Numbered from the stretch's first letter, positions 11,202 through 23,817 are shown. The stretch is 34,992 nucleotides of DNA from Plakobranchus ocellatus (GCA_019648995.1 BLXT01001920.1:62102-97093); one strand, 5' to 3'. Program-made: numbers and translations. The notes: generated by a model from the sequence alone, not told the origin.

Positions 11202-11297
11202 ATGGAAACAGAATGGCCTGGAAGGTGGGACCACTTGCAGAAAATTGTTGAGCGTGGAGGCCCATTTGCCCATCCAGACTTTGATCCCTCACCTGAA
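11202..11297 (+). CDS. UBA3: UBA3 coding exon 1 (start codon)
   Basis: This exon encodes residues 1-32. [10 protein letters not shown] and [12 protein letters not shown] align with the WEGRW...GPFTHPDFEPS segment of animal UBA3. It ends in phase 0 before GTTAGT. Confidence 0.93.
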
Positions 11298-14200
11298 GTT
11301 AGTTTTTATAATGATTCTATAAAAATAAAAATATTTTGAATGAGTTGATTGTGTGCCATTTCTTATCATGTTACCAAGTTTTTGAGATGCACTTGAATGT
11401 TAGTGAAGGGATGATCATAAGTTTTTTCTTTAAAAAAGAAAAAAAAAAGACTTAATCTGATTGAGAATGTTTCTTTTTAGAGGATGTTTCCTGTGGAATA
11501 ATATTCAACATTATCTTCCTATGTTGCTTTGAAAAAGGTTATATGCACAGATCAAAATGCATATTTGTGGATTCAAGACAGCATTCTACTGGTTTTGGTG
11601 GAATTTAGACCTGGAAATATCAGTTTTGCAAATAAAACATCGCATTGCTCAGCCACTGATTTCAGATGACTTTTTCCTAACAATGTGGAACTAGGGGAAG
11701 TAATGCCAATACTTTTTTCTAGCACATACTGACATTTAGATGATGTCTCAGCTGTGACCAAAGTCATGATATGGTGCCTGGCCTGAAGGTCAAATCGAAA
11801 TTGTAGCTAAAGAACTCATGAATAATTAAGATTGCTCATAAATATAGGAAGAACGATGTTTGATTGCATTTCAAATACAAGCCTCAGCCTGTCCATTCTA
11901 TCTGAGGAGCTGCTGTGGGCTTTTAAAGCATGGTTGTTACATCTGCCTACTTTCAGTATTTTTGCTCAGCTAATCAACACATAATAATGAAAGAAAGGGG
12001 AACCTCAAAGTAGAGTTTTCACATAATTTTACGTTTTTATTTTTTATTCAAATCTTGAATTATTGTTCTGTTTTCAACATAAAAGATGAAAAGTTTATAT
12101 CACCAGATGAAATTTTGTAGGGAGTGGGCGGCATAAAAAGTGCTGCAGAACATTATTATTTGTTGTGCCAGTCATCGCTCAAAAGAAATAATTTTATGTC
12201 CTATTTGAATTGTTCAGGTCATGTAGCCACATGTTATTTATACTCACACATACCTGCATAAAAAGTGAATATTCTAATCTTTTTCCTTCACTTTATTTAA
12301 AATTCTCTTTAAGATACTCTCTTTTCTAAAAGAAACCTGCAAGATCCTGGTCATTGGGGCAGGTGGCCTGGGATGTGAGCTTCTCAAAGATCTGGTAAGA
12401 ATCTGACCAATAGGGAGCAATTAATCGTCTCGTTTTAAAATCCAAAGTTGCTTTAATTTAAATTTCTTTCCAAAAAGATTTTCTTTTTTTTTTCTAAGGT
12501 TCTATTTAAATTGTGTAATCGTTTATCTCTCAAAAAATGCAAAACTTAGTGGATTACCTAGGAGTAAAAAATTGCTGATAATTAAATAACTTCAATGTAT
12601 TGTATATCTGATGTGAAATAGGATTTTCAGTCTCATTTCAATTTTTGACAGATCTTCAACTATTGATTCATTATAAAGATTGAACAGAATGCCTTTGCAG
12701 GATTTGAAAAAAAATGGAATTTTAAAGAATATGCAACCAATCAAAGCAGTAATTTTACAATAGGAAAAGAGGAAGATTTTGACTTTGAAAAGCTTTCTCT
12801 CATTACATTTAATATTAGCGAGATCTAACTGAAATCTTGTGGTACTTAACATACGAGTGAGAATATGAATACCTGGGCCACAGAATGAAATATTTCATAT
12901 GCATTTGAAAAAAAATTTTCTTAAAGGACAAAAAAAAAATTGTTCTTTCAAAGGACTATTGTTTTTAAAACTTTTGCACTTCTACCAAGTAGCTACAAAA
13001 GATATTTTTTTGTAGTTTTTTCTCATATTGTGCTTTCAAATTAACAATTAGACATAGCAATTTTGTTTGTGTTTACTGCATGATTTAATCTGTGTATATC
13101 TAATACATTCTTTTTGTTTTCAGGCTTTCATGGGTTTTAGCGACATACATGTGATAGATATGGACACGATAGATGTCTCAAATTTGAACAGGCAATTTCT
13201 TTTTAGGTAAAGTTAACAAAACACTTTTTTTGTTCTGTTGGGATAATTTGGATTTGTTACTGCATGGCAAATTAAATATAGGAATACAAAATTGGAGCCC
13301 TCCTTATGAAGTTTGGGATATCTCAACTTTTTTTTTCCTCACATGCAAGAAATTAAACTAATATGCTCTTTAAAAAAAGTGTGATAGCTAGGGAGCTGGT
13401 CCTGGGATCTGCAGGGATTTCTGTGTTGCAGATTAGAGTCTGCAACTAAAGATTAAACCCACATGGGCCAGAAAGCTGAAGATATCGTGGTAAGGATGGC
13501 TTTATGGCACAAAACAGTTCCAAGCAGTTGGAATTTAGTGGACTCCAAATCATATTGTTTGCCTCCAGCTATTTTTTTGTTGTTGTTATTGTATGAATAA
13601 AGTTGAATACAAATAGTTATGCTTAACATTGCATATATTTAAAGAGGACAGATAGAGGCAAATGCACCACAAAAACTTCTATAAAAATATATTTATAACC
13701 AAATTCCAGGGTAAAGGCAACACTGTTCCAGTTGTTTTTTTTTATTCTTTTAAAACAAGGCTCAAATTAAAGAAGAGAATTTTAATAAAATTTTTGCAAA
13801 AGCTGAAGCATTTCCTCATCAAGGAGATGCTGATTACAGAGGCTGTTCCTGCTCAAATCTCATTCCCTATTGTTGTACCATTGTTTTTCAGAGCAAAAGA
13901 TGTAGGAAAAGCTAAGGCTGATTGTGCCGCTGCTTTCATCAATGCCCGAGTGCCTGGCTGTAGAGTGACACCGTATCCTTTCTATCTTCCCGTAACATTG
14001 AGTTCTGGATTCTGTTCAAATTTTATGTCAAACTGTTCTTATGATTTGTTTTAAAAATGATTTAACTGAGTAAGACAAAAAAAAATTAAGAAATGCTGGA
14101 ATCGCTCACAAAAAAAAAATAATACCAGCAACAAAAAATAGAAAAAAAAATCAATTGATAAATTTTTTTGACAAGTATGTTGTACTTTTAGTCCATATTC

Positions 14201-17200
14201 AGAACAATTAATTCTTCATGCAAATTTTGTGTGTGGGTTGTAGGTAAAGCTTTTGAGTTTCTGTGCATATTTAGGGCACATTTTTTAAATTTTAAAATGG
14301 CTAATCTTATATGGCACATTCATGCATCTCACCCTTTGGCATTGGTATATCAATAACAAATGAATCCTGTTTTTTTTTCTTTCTTAATTTAGTGAAAAAT
14401 CCAAAGTAATAAATATCATTGTTTATAAGCAATTTTTTTCTATTCTTAATTTTTATATTCGGGTAATCAAAGAAATGCGTAAGTTAATCCTGAGTTGTCA
14501 AGTTTGCCAAAAAAGCATAGCTTGGATTAGTTGTTTCTTGTACTAATACAGATTTTGTTGGAGGTTTTGTAGTCAGTGTGGAAATGTTGTACTTTTGATT
14601 GATTCTTTTCTTTACCCAAATACTCAGACATTATGCAAAAATTCAAGACTTTGATGAGTCTTTTTACAGAGGTAAAGCTGAAATTATTGTTCTTGTTTTT
14701 AATCCTTCTTAACTGTTGGAAGGATAGAAGAATAAAATGCTTTGGACTCTTTCAATCTTCAGCTTCAACTTTTCAAAAAGTTCACTTTGAAAAAGTAATA
14801 CCTTACTTAATCTAAAAATTGTAGATCTGGTTACACATATTTTTCCAAGAATCTAAGTCCTATTTTTTTTTTCGACTGTTATATGACTGACTTGATAGAT
14901 TTTATGATGATATAGGTATTGACTCGTATATTAATATCATTACGTTGATGTCAATTTACAAAACCCAGATTTTCACATTGTGGTATGTGGGCTGGATTCC
15001 ATAATTGCGAGAAGATGGATTAATGGGATGTTGGTAATTACAACTGTTCTTTTTGTTGTTGTTGCTGTTGTTGTTGTGTGGTTTTTTTTTTTGTAAAGAA
15101 AAAAATATTTTCAATGGTGTAGATACAACCACTGCATTTATTGTTTATAAATTTTTAATATTTTAACTGCAATGTTCTTGACTTTGAGAGAAAAGGAGAG
15201 CATTAGATAGCTATGATTTTTAGACAAAGTCATACACTAATAATGAACTCCATTGCAACTAAACCTACATCTAGATTGGATCAAAATCTAGGTCAGACAA
15301 CTCACTGGTTTGTAAGCTTGCAGTGTTATGTTGTCTGTGGTCAGGTTTTGGTTTGTGAAAGAGCTTTTAGAGGGTAACAAATCTTAACAAGTGGCTAGCA
15401 CTACAGACAACAAACAAGGGCTGTTGATGAATGAAAAAGAAAAGGGGGTCAGTGGCAGCAGCCCAAACATTTTTGATAGAGTAGAAAATGGAGAGAAAGG
15501 ATCTTTGGTTGTACTGCACTACACTGCTAGAGAGCATCTTTCCCCAAATTAGTGTATTGTAGAGCCTTTTGAAATAATTCAAAAATTTTACTTCAATGAA
15601 AATCTGCCTTAAGTGGCATATATATACTTTTAATTTACACGGATTTTGGTTAAAAAATTTTTTCATCATAATCAATACCTTTGATCAAATATTAATTAAA
15701 AAAAAAATATCATTGTTAATCAGAAGAGATAAACAAGGAAATAAATTCCCAAAAAGTAAAGTATTTCAAGTATGCTCTAAATTTTGATGCCATGTATGGC
15801 CTGAGAAAAACATGAAATTCTCTTTTTACAATCTTCTCTGTTTCCAGATAAGTTTGCTGAGGTATGAGGATGGAGAGCTTGACCAAACCAGCCTGATCCC
15901 CATGGTGGATGGAGGGACCGAGGGGTTTAAAGGCAATGCCAGAGTCATTTTGCCCAGCCTCACAGCATGTGTGGAGTGTACGCTAGGCTTTTACCCTCCT
16001 CAGGCATGTTGATACCCCTTAGAACTGAGCTTTTAGATAACTTTTGTGAAAATAGATGTATCAATTATGAATAAAATAAAAGAAAAAGTCTTTCAATGTT
16101 TAAAAGAAATGCAATCAAAGTCAGATTATTAATGGTTTATCATAGGCTTTGGCTTTATTACATTCAATATGCTGCATTTAAAATCTTATTGAATGTTAAT
16201 TTCTTTCTACAAATATCTTTGGGTTTGGCTGAATTGAATTTGATGAGCTGTATTTATAATGTGATGATAATAATATCAATTAATAACTTCTTTCTGTCTT
16301 ATATTAGTCTGTTTCACAGTTTCCTCAAATTAATTTTTTAGCCAACATGTTTTCTTCCATGTGGACTAAATTTTAAGTCTAGCGCTGTCCTGCCCCTAAG
16401 TGGCTGAGTTGCAGATATGACAAAGGGTTGTCTTTAACTTTTGCGTGGTGGTATAAGTATCCAAACATGCTTTTCAAAATTGTTTTTCAAACGATTGAAT
16501 AAGATACAATTTTCGTTTTTAGTGAGAGACCACATGAGATTTTGGGGTTTATTGAGTATTTACTGATTCACTGATTATATTTGTTGTTGAAATTTCTTTT
16601 TCATACTATTTTTTTTCCCCTCACGCAGATCAACTTCCCTCTTTGTACAATTGCTCACACCCCTCGCCTGCCTGAACATTGCATTGAGTTTGTTAGAATT
16701 TTGTTGTGGCCTAAAGAGGAACCTTTTGGGGGTGAGTGCGTTATAGCTGGAAAAGAATTGATACAATTTACATAGATATTGCAACAAGGATTTTTGCTCA
16801 AGGTGGGGGTCTCTGTAAATGATAATTAAAGCTTGAGATTTGACCAATAAAGTTTATTACTGTTGTATTCATATCTGGGAAATTAAAAGTCAATTCAAGC
16901 AAGAGGAATTTTTTTTTTTTTGGTAGAATTGATATGATTGTCCATAGAAGATTGATTTTCCTGTCCATCCAATTCAATGTACTCCTTCGGTAGCTTTTTT
17001 TCTTACTGTTCATTGCTTTGGTTACCTCTCTGTCAGCTGGTGTGTCTATTGATGGCGATGATCCCAAACACATACAGTGGATCCTAGAAAAATCTCAAGA
17101 GAGAGCCAACGAATATAACATCTCAGGCATTACGTACAGGCTCACTCAAGGTAAAGATGTGGTTCTGCTTAAAAATGTTTGTACTGAGTTATTTATAGAA

Positions 17201-20200
17201 CATATGGACTATTATGTGTTTGTAAGATTTTAAATGTGCAACTCCTTTTAAAAATGGCTTTTTTTAAATATAATAGATTTAAATCATAATTAATATGACT
17301 TGATAGAAAAAAAAAGACTGGCTAAAACTTTCTTTCCCATGTGAATTAAATGTAGTGGATGATTACAAAAGAATGTGTTAAAAGAAAAGAATTGCTTGGA
17401 ATTGAAAAAAATTCAATTCCCTTTTGACTCCATCATGGAAAACTGCTAAAGAACTGGTATAACAGCTTTTTTTTTTTTCAATGTTTGTAGGTGTTGTGAA
17501 GCGCATCATGCCTGCTGTAGCATCCACTAATGCTGTGATTGCAGGTAAAATTCTTCTTTTTTGTGTAATACATTTGTAATACAATAATCTACTGATATTT
17601 TATTCATTTTGTAATGCATTTATAATACAAGTGTCTACACAGTCTCTTCTTTAATGTTTTACAATGAATCTGACATTATACATTGTCATATTTCTGTAAT
17701 GGAGAGGGTATATTGTAAAAAGGTTTCTACTTTAATCACATATAATTCAACAGTGAGAAATTCTAATTTTTGTCTGTGCCTTTCCCTGTGTTGCATGAGA
17801 TTCATTGTAGTTTTTAAAATGCAAAATACTTTCTTAAAAAAAAAAATGAAAAAACCATACACACTTCAAGTTCTGCTATTCGGCATATTTACAACGATTC
17901 TTCACTTGCGTTTTTTTTTCCTCAGCTGCCTGCGCCACAGAAGTATTTAAAATTGCCACAAGGTAGGGCAGGATGTCGGTGTGCACCATTTTCATTTTTG
18001 TTTCTGTTCTCCAAAGAATATGACCATTTTCTGTAGCCGATTAATAGAATTTAAGCTTTAAATCCCAAATAGCAATTTTTCTCAATTTAGTTTTTTTTGT
18101 TACTTATGTGTTGAAGGCATCTTATCACATTCATTGTATGCATAGAATTAAACTTTGTTATAAATTGGTTGTGCCAGTTGCCAATGGGGAATTTTACCAT
18201 TGATGTTGGCACTCACCCCGTGCATGGATAGAATTCTTCTTTGCGCCTTGCTACTCTTGTGTCTTCAGCTTGATCAAACACTTGGAGAAAACTCCCAGGA
18301 GAAAAGTAACAGCATTTGTTAGCTTGTCATTATTTTGCTTTTTACTCATTTGGATTAAGATCTGGAATATATGCACTAATGTTAGCTTGCTTTGAAGCAA
18401 ATTTTCATACTCTGATTTTCAGTTGCTGTCTCTCTCTGAACAACTACATGAATTTCAATGATACAAATGGAGTCTACACCTACACGTTTGAGGCAGAGAG
18501 GCTAGTATGTGGTTTCCTTTCTTTATTGTCATTCTGTTACATATGAAAATGTTCTTTTATCTGGCATTTTAATGCTTTTTTTTCCATGATTCAGACTTTA
18601 CTTATTAGGATAAGTTTTCAAAACCCAGCTTTGTTGTTAGTTTTGAAAAGCACTCCATCAAACTGCTGGGTATTGTATTATATTTAAACAAGTGATGAGA
18701 TCCTTTAAGTGCCAAGATCACTTCTAGTGAGCCAAGTTTTATTTTATTTTCCAGATAATAATTTTTAGAGCCCTTAATAAAATCCATCAAATTTTAATAT
18801 CTTAGCATAGAGCCCAATTTCTCGCCATTCAATCTTTTTGCCATTGATAAACTTACAAACAAAAAGTGAAACTTCATATTGACATGTGTAATTTTTGTTA
18901 TTGAACTTATTATTCTGGATGCAAGGCATAGGCTTGTGTCTTATCTCTTTACTCTCTACAAAGCCACTTGTAGTGGAATGTAGTGCTTCTTTGTTACATA
19001 CAATGTATGCAGGTGAAGAGTTGAAGTTTTATCCATTAAATAGTGAGGAAACTTTTCTTTATTTTGTTCCTCAAGAGGTGACAATGATGCAAACTTGCCA
19101 TCCAACGAAGCAGTTGAAAAAAAATGACTTTGGTAAAAGTTGTCTTCAAATTCTGTAATGAGTTTGATGTTGCATATGCAAAACTCCGGAAAAACTTTCG
19201 GTGCTTTTTTTTTTTTTTTTGTGATGAAAAGTCGAATATTTTGGCTTAGAATCAACAAAGCTCCAGTCAGTTTTCACCACCAATGCAAAGCTCACAGAAA
19301 AAATTCATTCTGTATCACTTGTTCAAAATGCTCATAATCCAATAAATTCCCACATAATTGCATTAGTTGCATGACACTTCTGTCTATAGCCAAATGAAAT
19401 TCAATTTTTTCCATGGAATTAACACAACCACTACTCTGTGTCATTTGGCAATGTCAGTGTTAGTTAATGATAATTTTGCTTTTTTTTTTTTTTGAAAAAA
19501 TGTGCAATGTGAGCCATTTTGCTGGACAAATCAGCCATGGAGAACACCGACCAAAGATAAATGATTTCAAACAATGTCAGACTCTCCTGCTGCAAAAATG
19601 CTTTAGTCTGTGGGGACACTTCATAAATGATAATGTATCAAATTGAGTCATCTTGAGAAATTAATTTTTTAAAAAGTTACATACCTTTGAGATTATTCAC
19701 ACTGATGTGCTTAGTTCTTCTCCTTACTCGATTTATGTATTTCATTGAGAAACGTACCAAAAGGGCAAATGTTTTACAATGATTGCAAAAATAACCTCAA
19801 AGATGGGTCAAAGAAACTCCTACTTTAAAACAAGGCTAATTGAGGCCATTTTTAAAAAAATCAGAATTGTGCCTACATCAAATCCAATACATCACTTTGG
19901 ATGATTAATTTATCTTATAAATCAAGGTACATTCAAATAATGGATTTTCCCACATTTCGTCCTGTATTAAAAAAAAAAAATGTTTACTTAACAATTTCAG
20001 AAAGCCATATCAAATTATTAAAAACCAATTCATATACTCAGATCGCGTCTCTGATTCTATAGTTTCAGTTGAGTTCAGTCCGGTTGTGGGCTCTGAACTG
20101 CCAAAGTGTATAAAATATGTCATTCCTTATTTAAAAAAAGTAAAGTGGGTACCATGCTTAATCCAAGCATCGGGAAACCAAGAGTAGGGTCTTGATTGTT

Positions 20201-22842
20201 CTTGGCATGCGGCATTATGACTTAGTTGCCATTGCTTTTTTCGCCGCCTTTACTTTTGCTGGAGCTTAGGAGAGTTAGCTACCCATTTAGTGCTGGGTGG
20301 ACACAGAGGAGCAATGAAAAATTGACTTGGTCCGGACTGGGATTCGAACCCCAGGCCTCTTACTTGGTAGCCAACCGCCCTACTAGATGAGCTACCGCTC
20401 CACCCTATTCCTTACTTAATAACATTTAAAAGCCAGGCCTATTCATGATTTAGCAGAGGGAAGAGAGACGAAGTGGAGGTAAAGAGCATCAAAGGAATGA
20501 AGATGATGTTTTTATTGCAATGTGAGATCTAAGAGAAATTGTGTTGTAGATCTGTGTACTGACACGAATCCTTTGCAGTACATTGTTACTACCCATTAAA
20601 AAAAATAGCTTCCTTAGTTTTTGGTCAAATTGACTTTTTACTTTAGTGTGTCCTGATAAATTCAATTTTGGAATGGAAGTAATTTTTTCCCAGGCCAATT
20701 CAAATTCAACAAATTGCACTGTGTATTCTTTGCACCTAATTTCTGCCTGATTCAAATCTTTTTATTTTTTTTTTTTTAAATATGGCAGCATGTATATAGT
20801 TCTGTTTATCTAAACTGATGTGGTGCATTCTTAAATGACAAACTTATTATTTTGATTAAAAAAAAAAGGAAGGTGTTCCTTAGTCAATGATTGTAATTCT
20901 GTTGCTCCACCAGGAGGACTGTCTAGCATGCAGCAACAAGCCACAGGCCATGAATTTCTCTGAGGCTGACAAGCTGCAGGATGTCTTGACCTATCTTCAG
21001 GAGAATTCAACTTTGTAAGTGAAACTATTGTTTTGTCTTTCTACACCATGATTCTCATCCCTTTTTTACTCCTTTATGACTTTTCACAATTTTGTATGGA
21101 CAGAGCGTTTAATTTGAACATTGGATTGTCAATGATACTACTGAGAGAAGAAGACAAGAATTCTGAACAATGTCAGATGTATGTGTATTATTAGTATACA
21201 TCACCTTAAGTTTGTTGAGGATTTTTGTAATTGTGTGTATCGCTTGTCTATTTCAAGGTGGTCTCAGACTTTTAGGCTTTTTCAGGGTAGGACTATATTG
21301 GCAGGCCTCTAACACACTGAGTAAAAGGTCCTGCTAAATTTTAGGGCAGGGTCTGCAGCCAATGTTCCTTTTGTTATTGAAAAGGGATTAATATAAATAA
21401 ATTATTGATAATATGGCGAGGAATAAATTACTTTTCTTATTTTGCTCATTTGCATTACATCTCTGAGAATCCTAAGAGAACTTGGGAGAAAAAAAATGAC
21501 TGGAAATGGTTTTTTTTTTTTTGGAATATGGGAATTTTAACATAGGGATAATTATCACGATACTTCAGGCTGAAATTTGAAATAGCAACAAATTTAAAGG
21601 GGATGGTCAGATTTAATTATTATATTTACTCCCCAGGCAAATGAAAACCCCTGGAATTACGACAAGCGTAGGAGGCAAGAATAAGACTCTGTACATGCAG
21701 ACAGTCAAGTCTATAGAGGCTAAAACCAGAGAAAATCTTAAACTGAGTCTCAAAGGTAATTTTTTTTACATCTTTTGACATTCCCTTTTCATTGTTGCAA
21801 TAACATTAACCTACAACATTTATTTCTTAGAGAACTTCTCTTTAGTGGTGCTTCTTACAGTTGAATAGTTATTGCATGTGAAGGACAGACAATATGGCAT
21901 AATTAAGCAAATATTGAAAAAAAATAATTTGCACTTTTTCACATCTATGCAATCTTTTTTTCTTTTTTTTATATACACTTTTGGAAGAAGCTGTATGGTA
22001 CATTTTGTTTTATTTGTGCACTTATCCATTATACATTAATTTGTAAATTTTGAGGCAAAAATTGCCATCTAATCAACGACCTGAAATTTTCAGGTAAGAA
22101 AGATATCAATATAGAACGGAAAACAACTCTCAAAGTAAAGCTAATGACATAAACAGACCCAGTCTCATTTTTTATTTTGTATATTAAAGAGAGAAATAGT
22201 TCATTACGTTAATGTGTTCAGTGAGTAGCAATTTCATTTGTTATGTTACTCCTGTTGTCTATTCTATTAAGCTTAAGACACTAAATTTGTCTATAGTGGG
22301 ATTTGTAACAATGGTAGGATCTTTTTTCATATAAATTGCCGTGTCCATGTAGGGGATTTAACCCTTGAGATTCTGATATTGATAATGCTTCTAACAACTG
22401 TTGGCGTATATTTTAGTGCAGTGCTGTGTATTTTCCTCAATTCTATTAAACATTTTGGTAAAATTCTTTTTCCAAGTTGCAGATTTTTATTAAAAAAAAA
22501 TTTTTTTTTTTCAAAGCAATAGGTGCCCTTTATATATTCGTATGAGAGAGAGAGAGAGATATTGTTTTTTTTCACTTACTGTTGATGGAGGTTGCTGTAC
22601 TGCTCTTAGTCGTGATTTCTGCTCCATACTTAAACATAGTCTGTAGCAGGAACACTTTAAAATCCTACCCAAAATGTAAAATGATATCACATTTTACTCT
22701 ACATCTGTACATGTATTGTTTTTTGTTTTTTTTTTCAGAACTTGGCCTGGAGGATGGCCAGGAGCTTTACGTAGCCGATGTCACAACACCAAACACACTG
22801 ACTTTCCAGTTACGCCTGGCCACTACGATGGACAACTCATAG
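11202..22842 (+). CDS. UBA3: NEDD8-activating enzyme E1 catalytic subunit (UBA3), complete, 15 coding exons
   Basis: UBA3 pairs with NAE1 (APPBP1). It adenylates NEDD8, takes it as a thioester and passes it to UBC12 for cullin neddylation. The spliced frame is 1320 nt, or 439 residues; human UBA3 has about 460. Residues 47-52 are the nucleotide-binding GAGGLG. DMDTID with SNLNRQF (71-84) and [11 protein letters not shown] (135-145) are family signatures. CVEC (191/194) and CLAC (335/338) are the zinc-binding cysteine pairs. C208 in FPLCTIA is the catalytic cysteine. The C-terminal part (about 345-439) is the ubiquitin-fold domain that binds UBC12. All 14 introns keep frame; 13 are GT-AG and one is GC-AG. 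The ATG has A at -3 and G at +4, and in-frame TGA and TAG lie just upstream. The lysine/arginine-rich N-terminus of vertebrate forms is absent, unless an upstream exon splices into this one. Confidence 0.97.
12314..12394 (+). CDS. UBA3: UBA3 coding exon 2
   Basis: Residues 33-59 include [19 protein letters not shown], the ATP-binding glycine-rich loop. The acceptor is CTTTAAG and the donor is GTAAGA; both ends are in phase 0. Confidence 0.97.
13124..13206 (+). CDS. UBA3: UBA3 coding exon 3
   Basis: Residues 60-87 (the last codon is split) hold [18 protein letters not shown], the conserved adenylation-domain strand. The acceptor is TTTTCAG and the donor GTAAAG, in phase 2. Confidence 0.97.
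13892..13972 (+). CDS. UBA3: UBA3 coding exon 4
   Basis: Residues 88-113 read [20 protein letters not shown] and continue to VTP, matching the PKDIG.PKAE..A.F.N.RVP block. The donor is GTATCC, a weak one, in phase 2. Confidence 0.93.
14628..14671 (+). CDS. UBA3: UBA3 coding exon 5
   Basis: This 44-nt exon encodes [14 protein letters not shown] (residues 115-128), matching HFNKIQDFNDTFYR of the vertebrate protein. It ends in phase 1 before GTAAAG. Confidence 0.95.
14969..15033 (+). CDS. UBA3: UBA3 coding exon 6
   Basis: Residues 130-150 read [20 protein letters not shown] and end in L. This is the conserved segment with Asp138 near the nucleotide site. The donor is GTAATT. Confidence 0.97.
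15848..16003 (+). CDS. UBA3: UBA3 coding exon 7, followed by a GC donor
   Basis: Residues 151-202 include [18 protein letters not shown] and the first zinc pair CVEC, and end in YPPQ. The exon ends at CAG and the intron starts GCATGT. The next GT, four bases on, would shift the frame, so a GC-AG intron is the only reading that joins exon 8 correctly. Confidence 0.96.
16004..16628 (+). other. UBA3: GC-AG intron in UBA3
   Basis: The intron begins GCATGT after CAG and ends in a pyrimidine-rich CCCCTCACGCAG. The frame and protein alignment require the cut here. The other thirteen introns of this gene are GT-AG. Confidence 0.9.
16629..16731 (+). CDS. UBA3: UBA3 coding exon 8 with the catalytic cysteine
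   Basis: Residues 203-236 begin [20 protein letters not shown]. Cys208 in FPLCTIA is the NEDD8 thioester cysteine by family alignment. The exon ends with WPKEEPFG in phase 1 before GTGAGT. Confidence 0.97.
17037..17150 (+). CDS. UBA3: UBA3 coding exon 9
   Basis: It encodes [19 protein letters not shown] through ITYRLTQ, matching GVPLDGDDPEHIQWIFQKS. The donor is GTAAAG, in phase 1. Confidence 0.97.
17491..17544 (+). CDS. UBA3: UBA3 coding exon 10
   Basis: It encodes [17 protein letters not shown], an almost invariant E1 segment. The acceptor is TTTGTAG and the donor GTAAAA. Confidence 0.97.
17926..17962 (+). CDS. UBA3: UBA3 coding exon 11
   Basis: This 37-nt exon encodes [11 protein letters not shown]. 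The acceptor is TTTCCTCAG and the donor GTAGGG, in phase 2. Confidence 0.95.
18423..18504 (+). CDS. UBA3: UBA3 coding exon 12
   Basis: It encodes [20 protein letters not shown] and then YTFEAERL, matching the [22 protein letters not shown] block. The donor GTATGT after CTA restores phase 0 with exon 13. Confidence 0.95.
20135..20406 (-). mobile_element. tRNA-derived SINE in UBA3 intron 12
   Basis: The minus strand begins with a tRNA-like head: GGTGGAGCGGTAGCTCATC (A-box region) and GGTTCGAATCC (B box), about 60 nt apart. The body includes a CCACCCAGCACTAAATGGGT block, which resembles conserved SINE central domains, and a T-rich end follows. Flanking ATTCCTTATTTAA (20122-20134) and ATTCCTTACTTAA (20407-20419) match at 12 of 13 bases and look like the target-site duplication. 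The T-arm has mismatches, so this is a SINE and not a working tRNA gene. The family name is not known to me. Confidence 0.8.
20914..21014 (+). CDS. UBA3: UBA3 coding exon 13 with the second zinc cysteine pair
   Basis: It starts [11 protein letters not shown] (Cys335 and Cys338 complete the zinc site) and continues to [13 protein letters not shown]. The donor is GTAAGT. It lies after the 2.4-kb intron that carries a SINE. Confidence 0.96.
21637..21755 (+). CDS. UBA3: UBA3 coding exon 14
   Basis: It encodes [20 protein letters not shown] and then [19 protein letters not shown], part of the ubiquitin-fold domain. The acceptor is CTCCCCAG and the donor GTAATT. Confidence 0.95.
22739..22842 (+). 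CDS. UBA3: UBA3 coding exon 15 (stop codon)
   Basis: It encodes [18 protein letters not shown], then a beta-strand segment ending MDNS, with TAG at 22840-22842. It matches the LGLVDGQELAVADVTTP end of human UBA3, with a few extra C-terminal residues. Confidence 0.96.
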
Positions 22843-23817
22843 TCTACCTTGTGAAAAAAATCCAACTTTTATTGGCCATTTTCTCACTTTGTTTGTAATA
22901 TTTTATCTTATCTTTATTCCATGTGAGTATGGCATACAAAATGTCGTGAAAACAATCCAAAATAGTCACAAGCTCAGATGTTTATTACATTTGAAGATAC
23001 TCATAAAACCTTCGGCTCTTCATTTGAGTTAAGTATACAGAGTTAAGCTGACTCTGTGCTCTATAGGTATTTAAATTAGAAAAAAAAAATGCATATTAAA
23101 GAAAGATCAATGAATTCGGAATTTCTCAAGACTAGTGTGAATGAGTCAGAAATTGGCATTTTGAGCAATTTCAACCATTGAGATGGCCAGAAACATCTTT
23201 TTGTGAGGTTTGCAGAGGTTAAAAACTAGGTAGGGCTATGTTATTTCCAAGCCAAGGCATGAATTTCCAATCTTTTGTTAAAAGAGATCTCAAAGAAGGA
23301 AAGAAAAAATTTTTGATATCTTTTTTTCTCAAAAGTATCGTATGTGACATGCACTCATTACGACTGGTCAAAGCTCAAAAGAAGGTCTTCAAATTTTCAT
23401 TGATTATAATGAAATAGGGAAAGAAAGATATTGTTAGGTAAAACTGAGTTAGAATATTTCCTAATGTACCTGTCAAAAAAACTTTCATTCAGTATTTATT
23501 ACAAATTTTGAATCCTATTTTGATTCTATGCTTTGAATGTTGAATGTCTACAGTGTGTAATTTATGTGGGTGAAATTGATATAAATTTGTGTTGTAGAAT
23601 TCTTGTGTGGAAAAGAAAAGAATTATATGATGTTTATAAGTTTTTTTTTTTAGGAGCTCAAGCTCGAGATTAATACAAAAGCAAGTAGGCTCTCGCACAA
23701 ACCAATACCCTCAGCTAAAATTTAGGAAATTGAATCTGTGCTTATCTCCTAATTTAGGAATGTCATTTACTTGGACTGAATGCCATTTTCAGAGTAAGTC
23801 TGTAATCCTATTCCTTT

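Noticed and set aside
11573-11767. 64-codon minus frame in UBA3 intron 1
   Set aside because: The composition is protein-like, but there is no family match, splice context or length beyond chance expectation.
19494-19639. Minus-strand frame of about 48 codons in UBA3 intron 12 as a degenerate transposase
   Set aside because: Neighbouring frames are full of stops and no transposase motif could be named.
20331-20405. Functional tRNA gene on minus
   Set aside because: A and B boxes are present, but the T stem has mismatches and the sequence continues into a SINE body with a target-site duplication.
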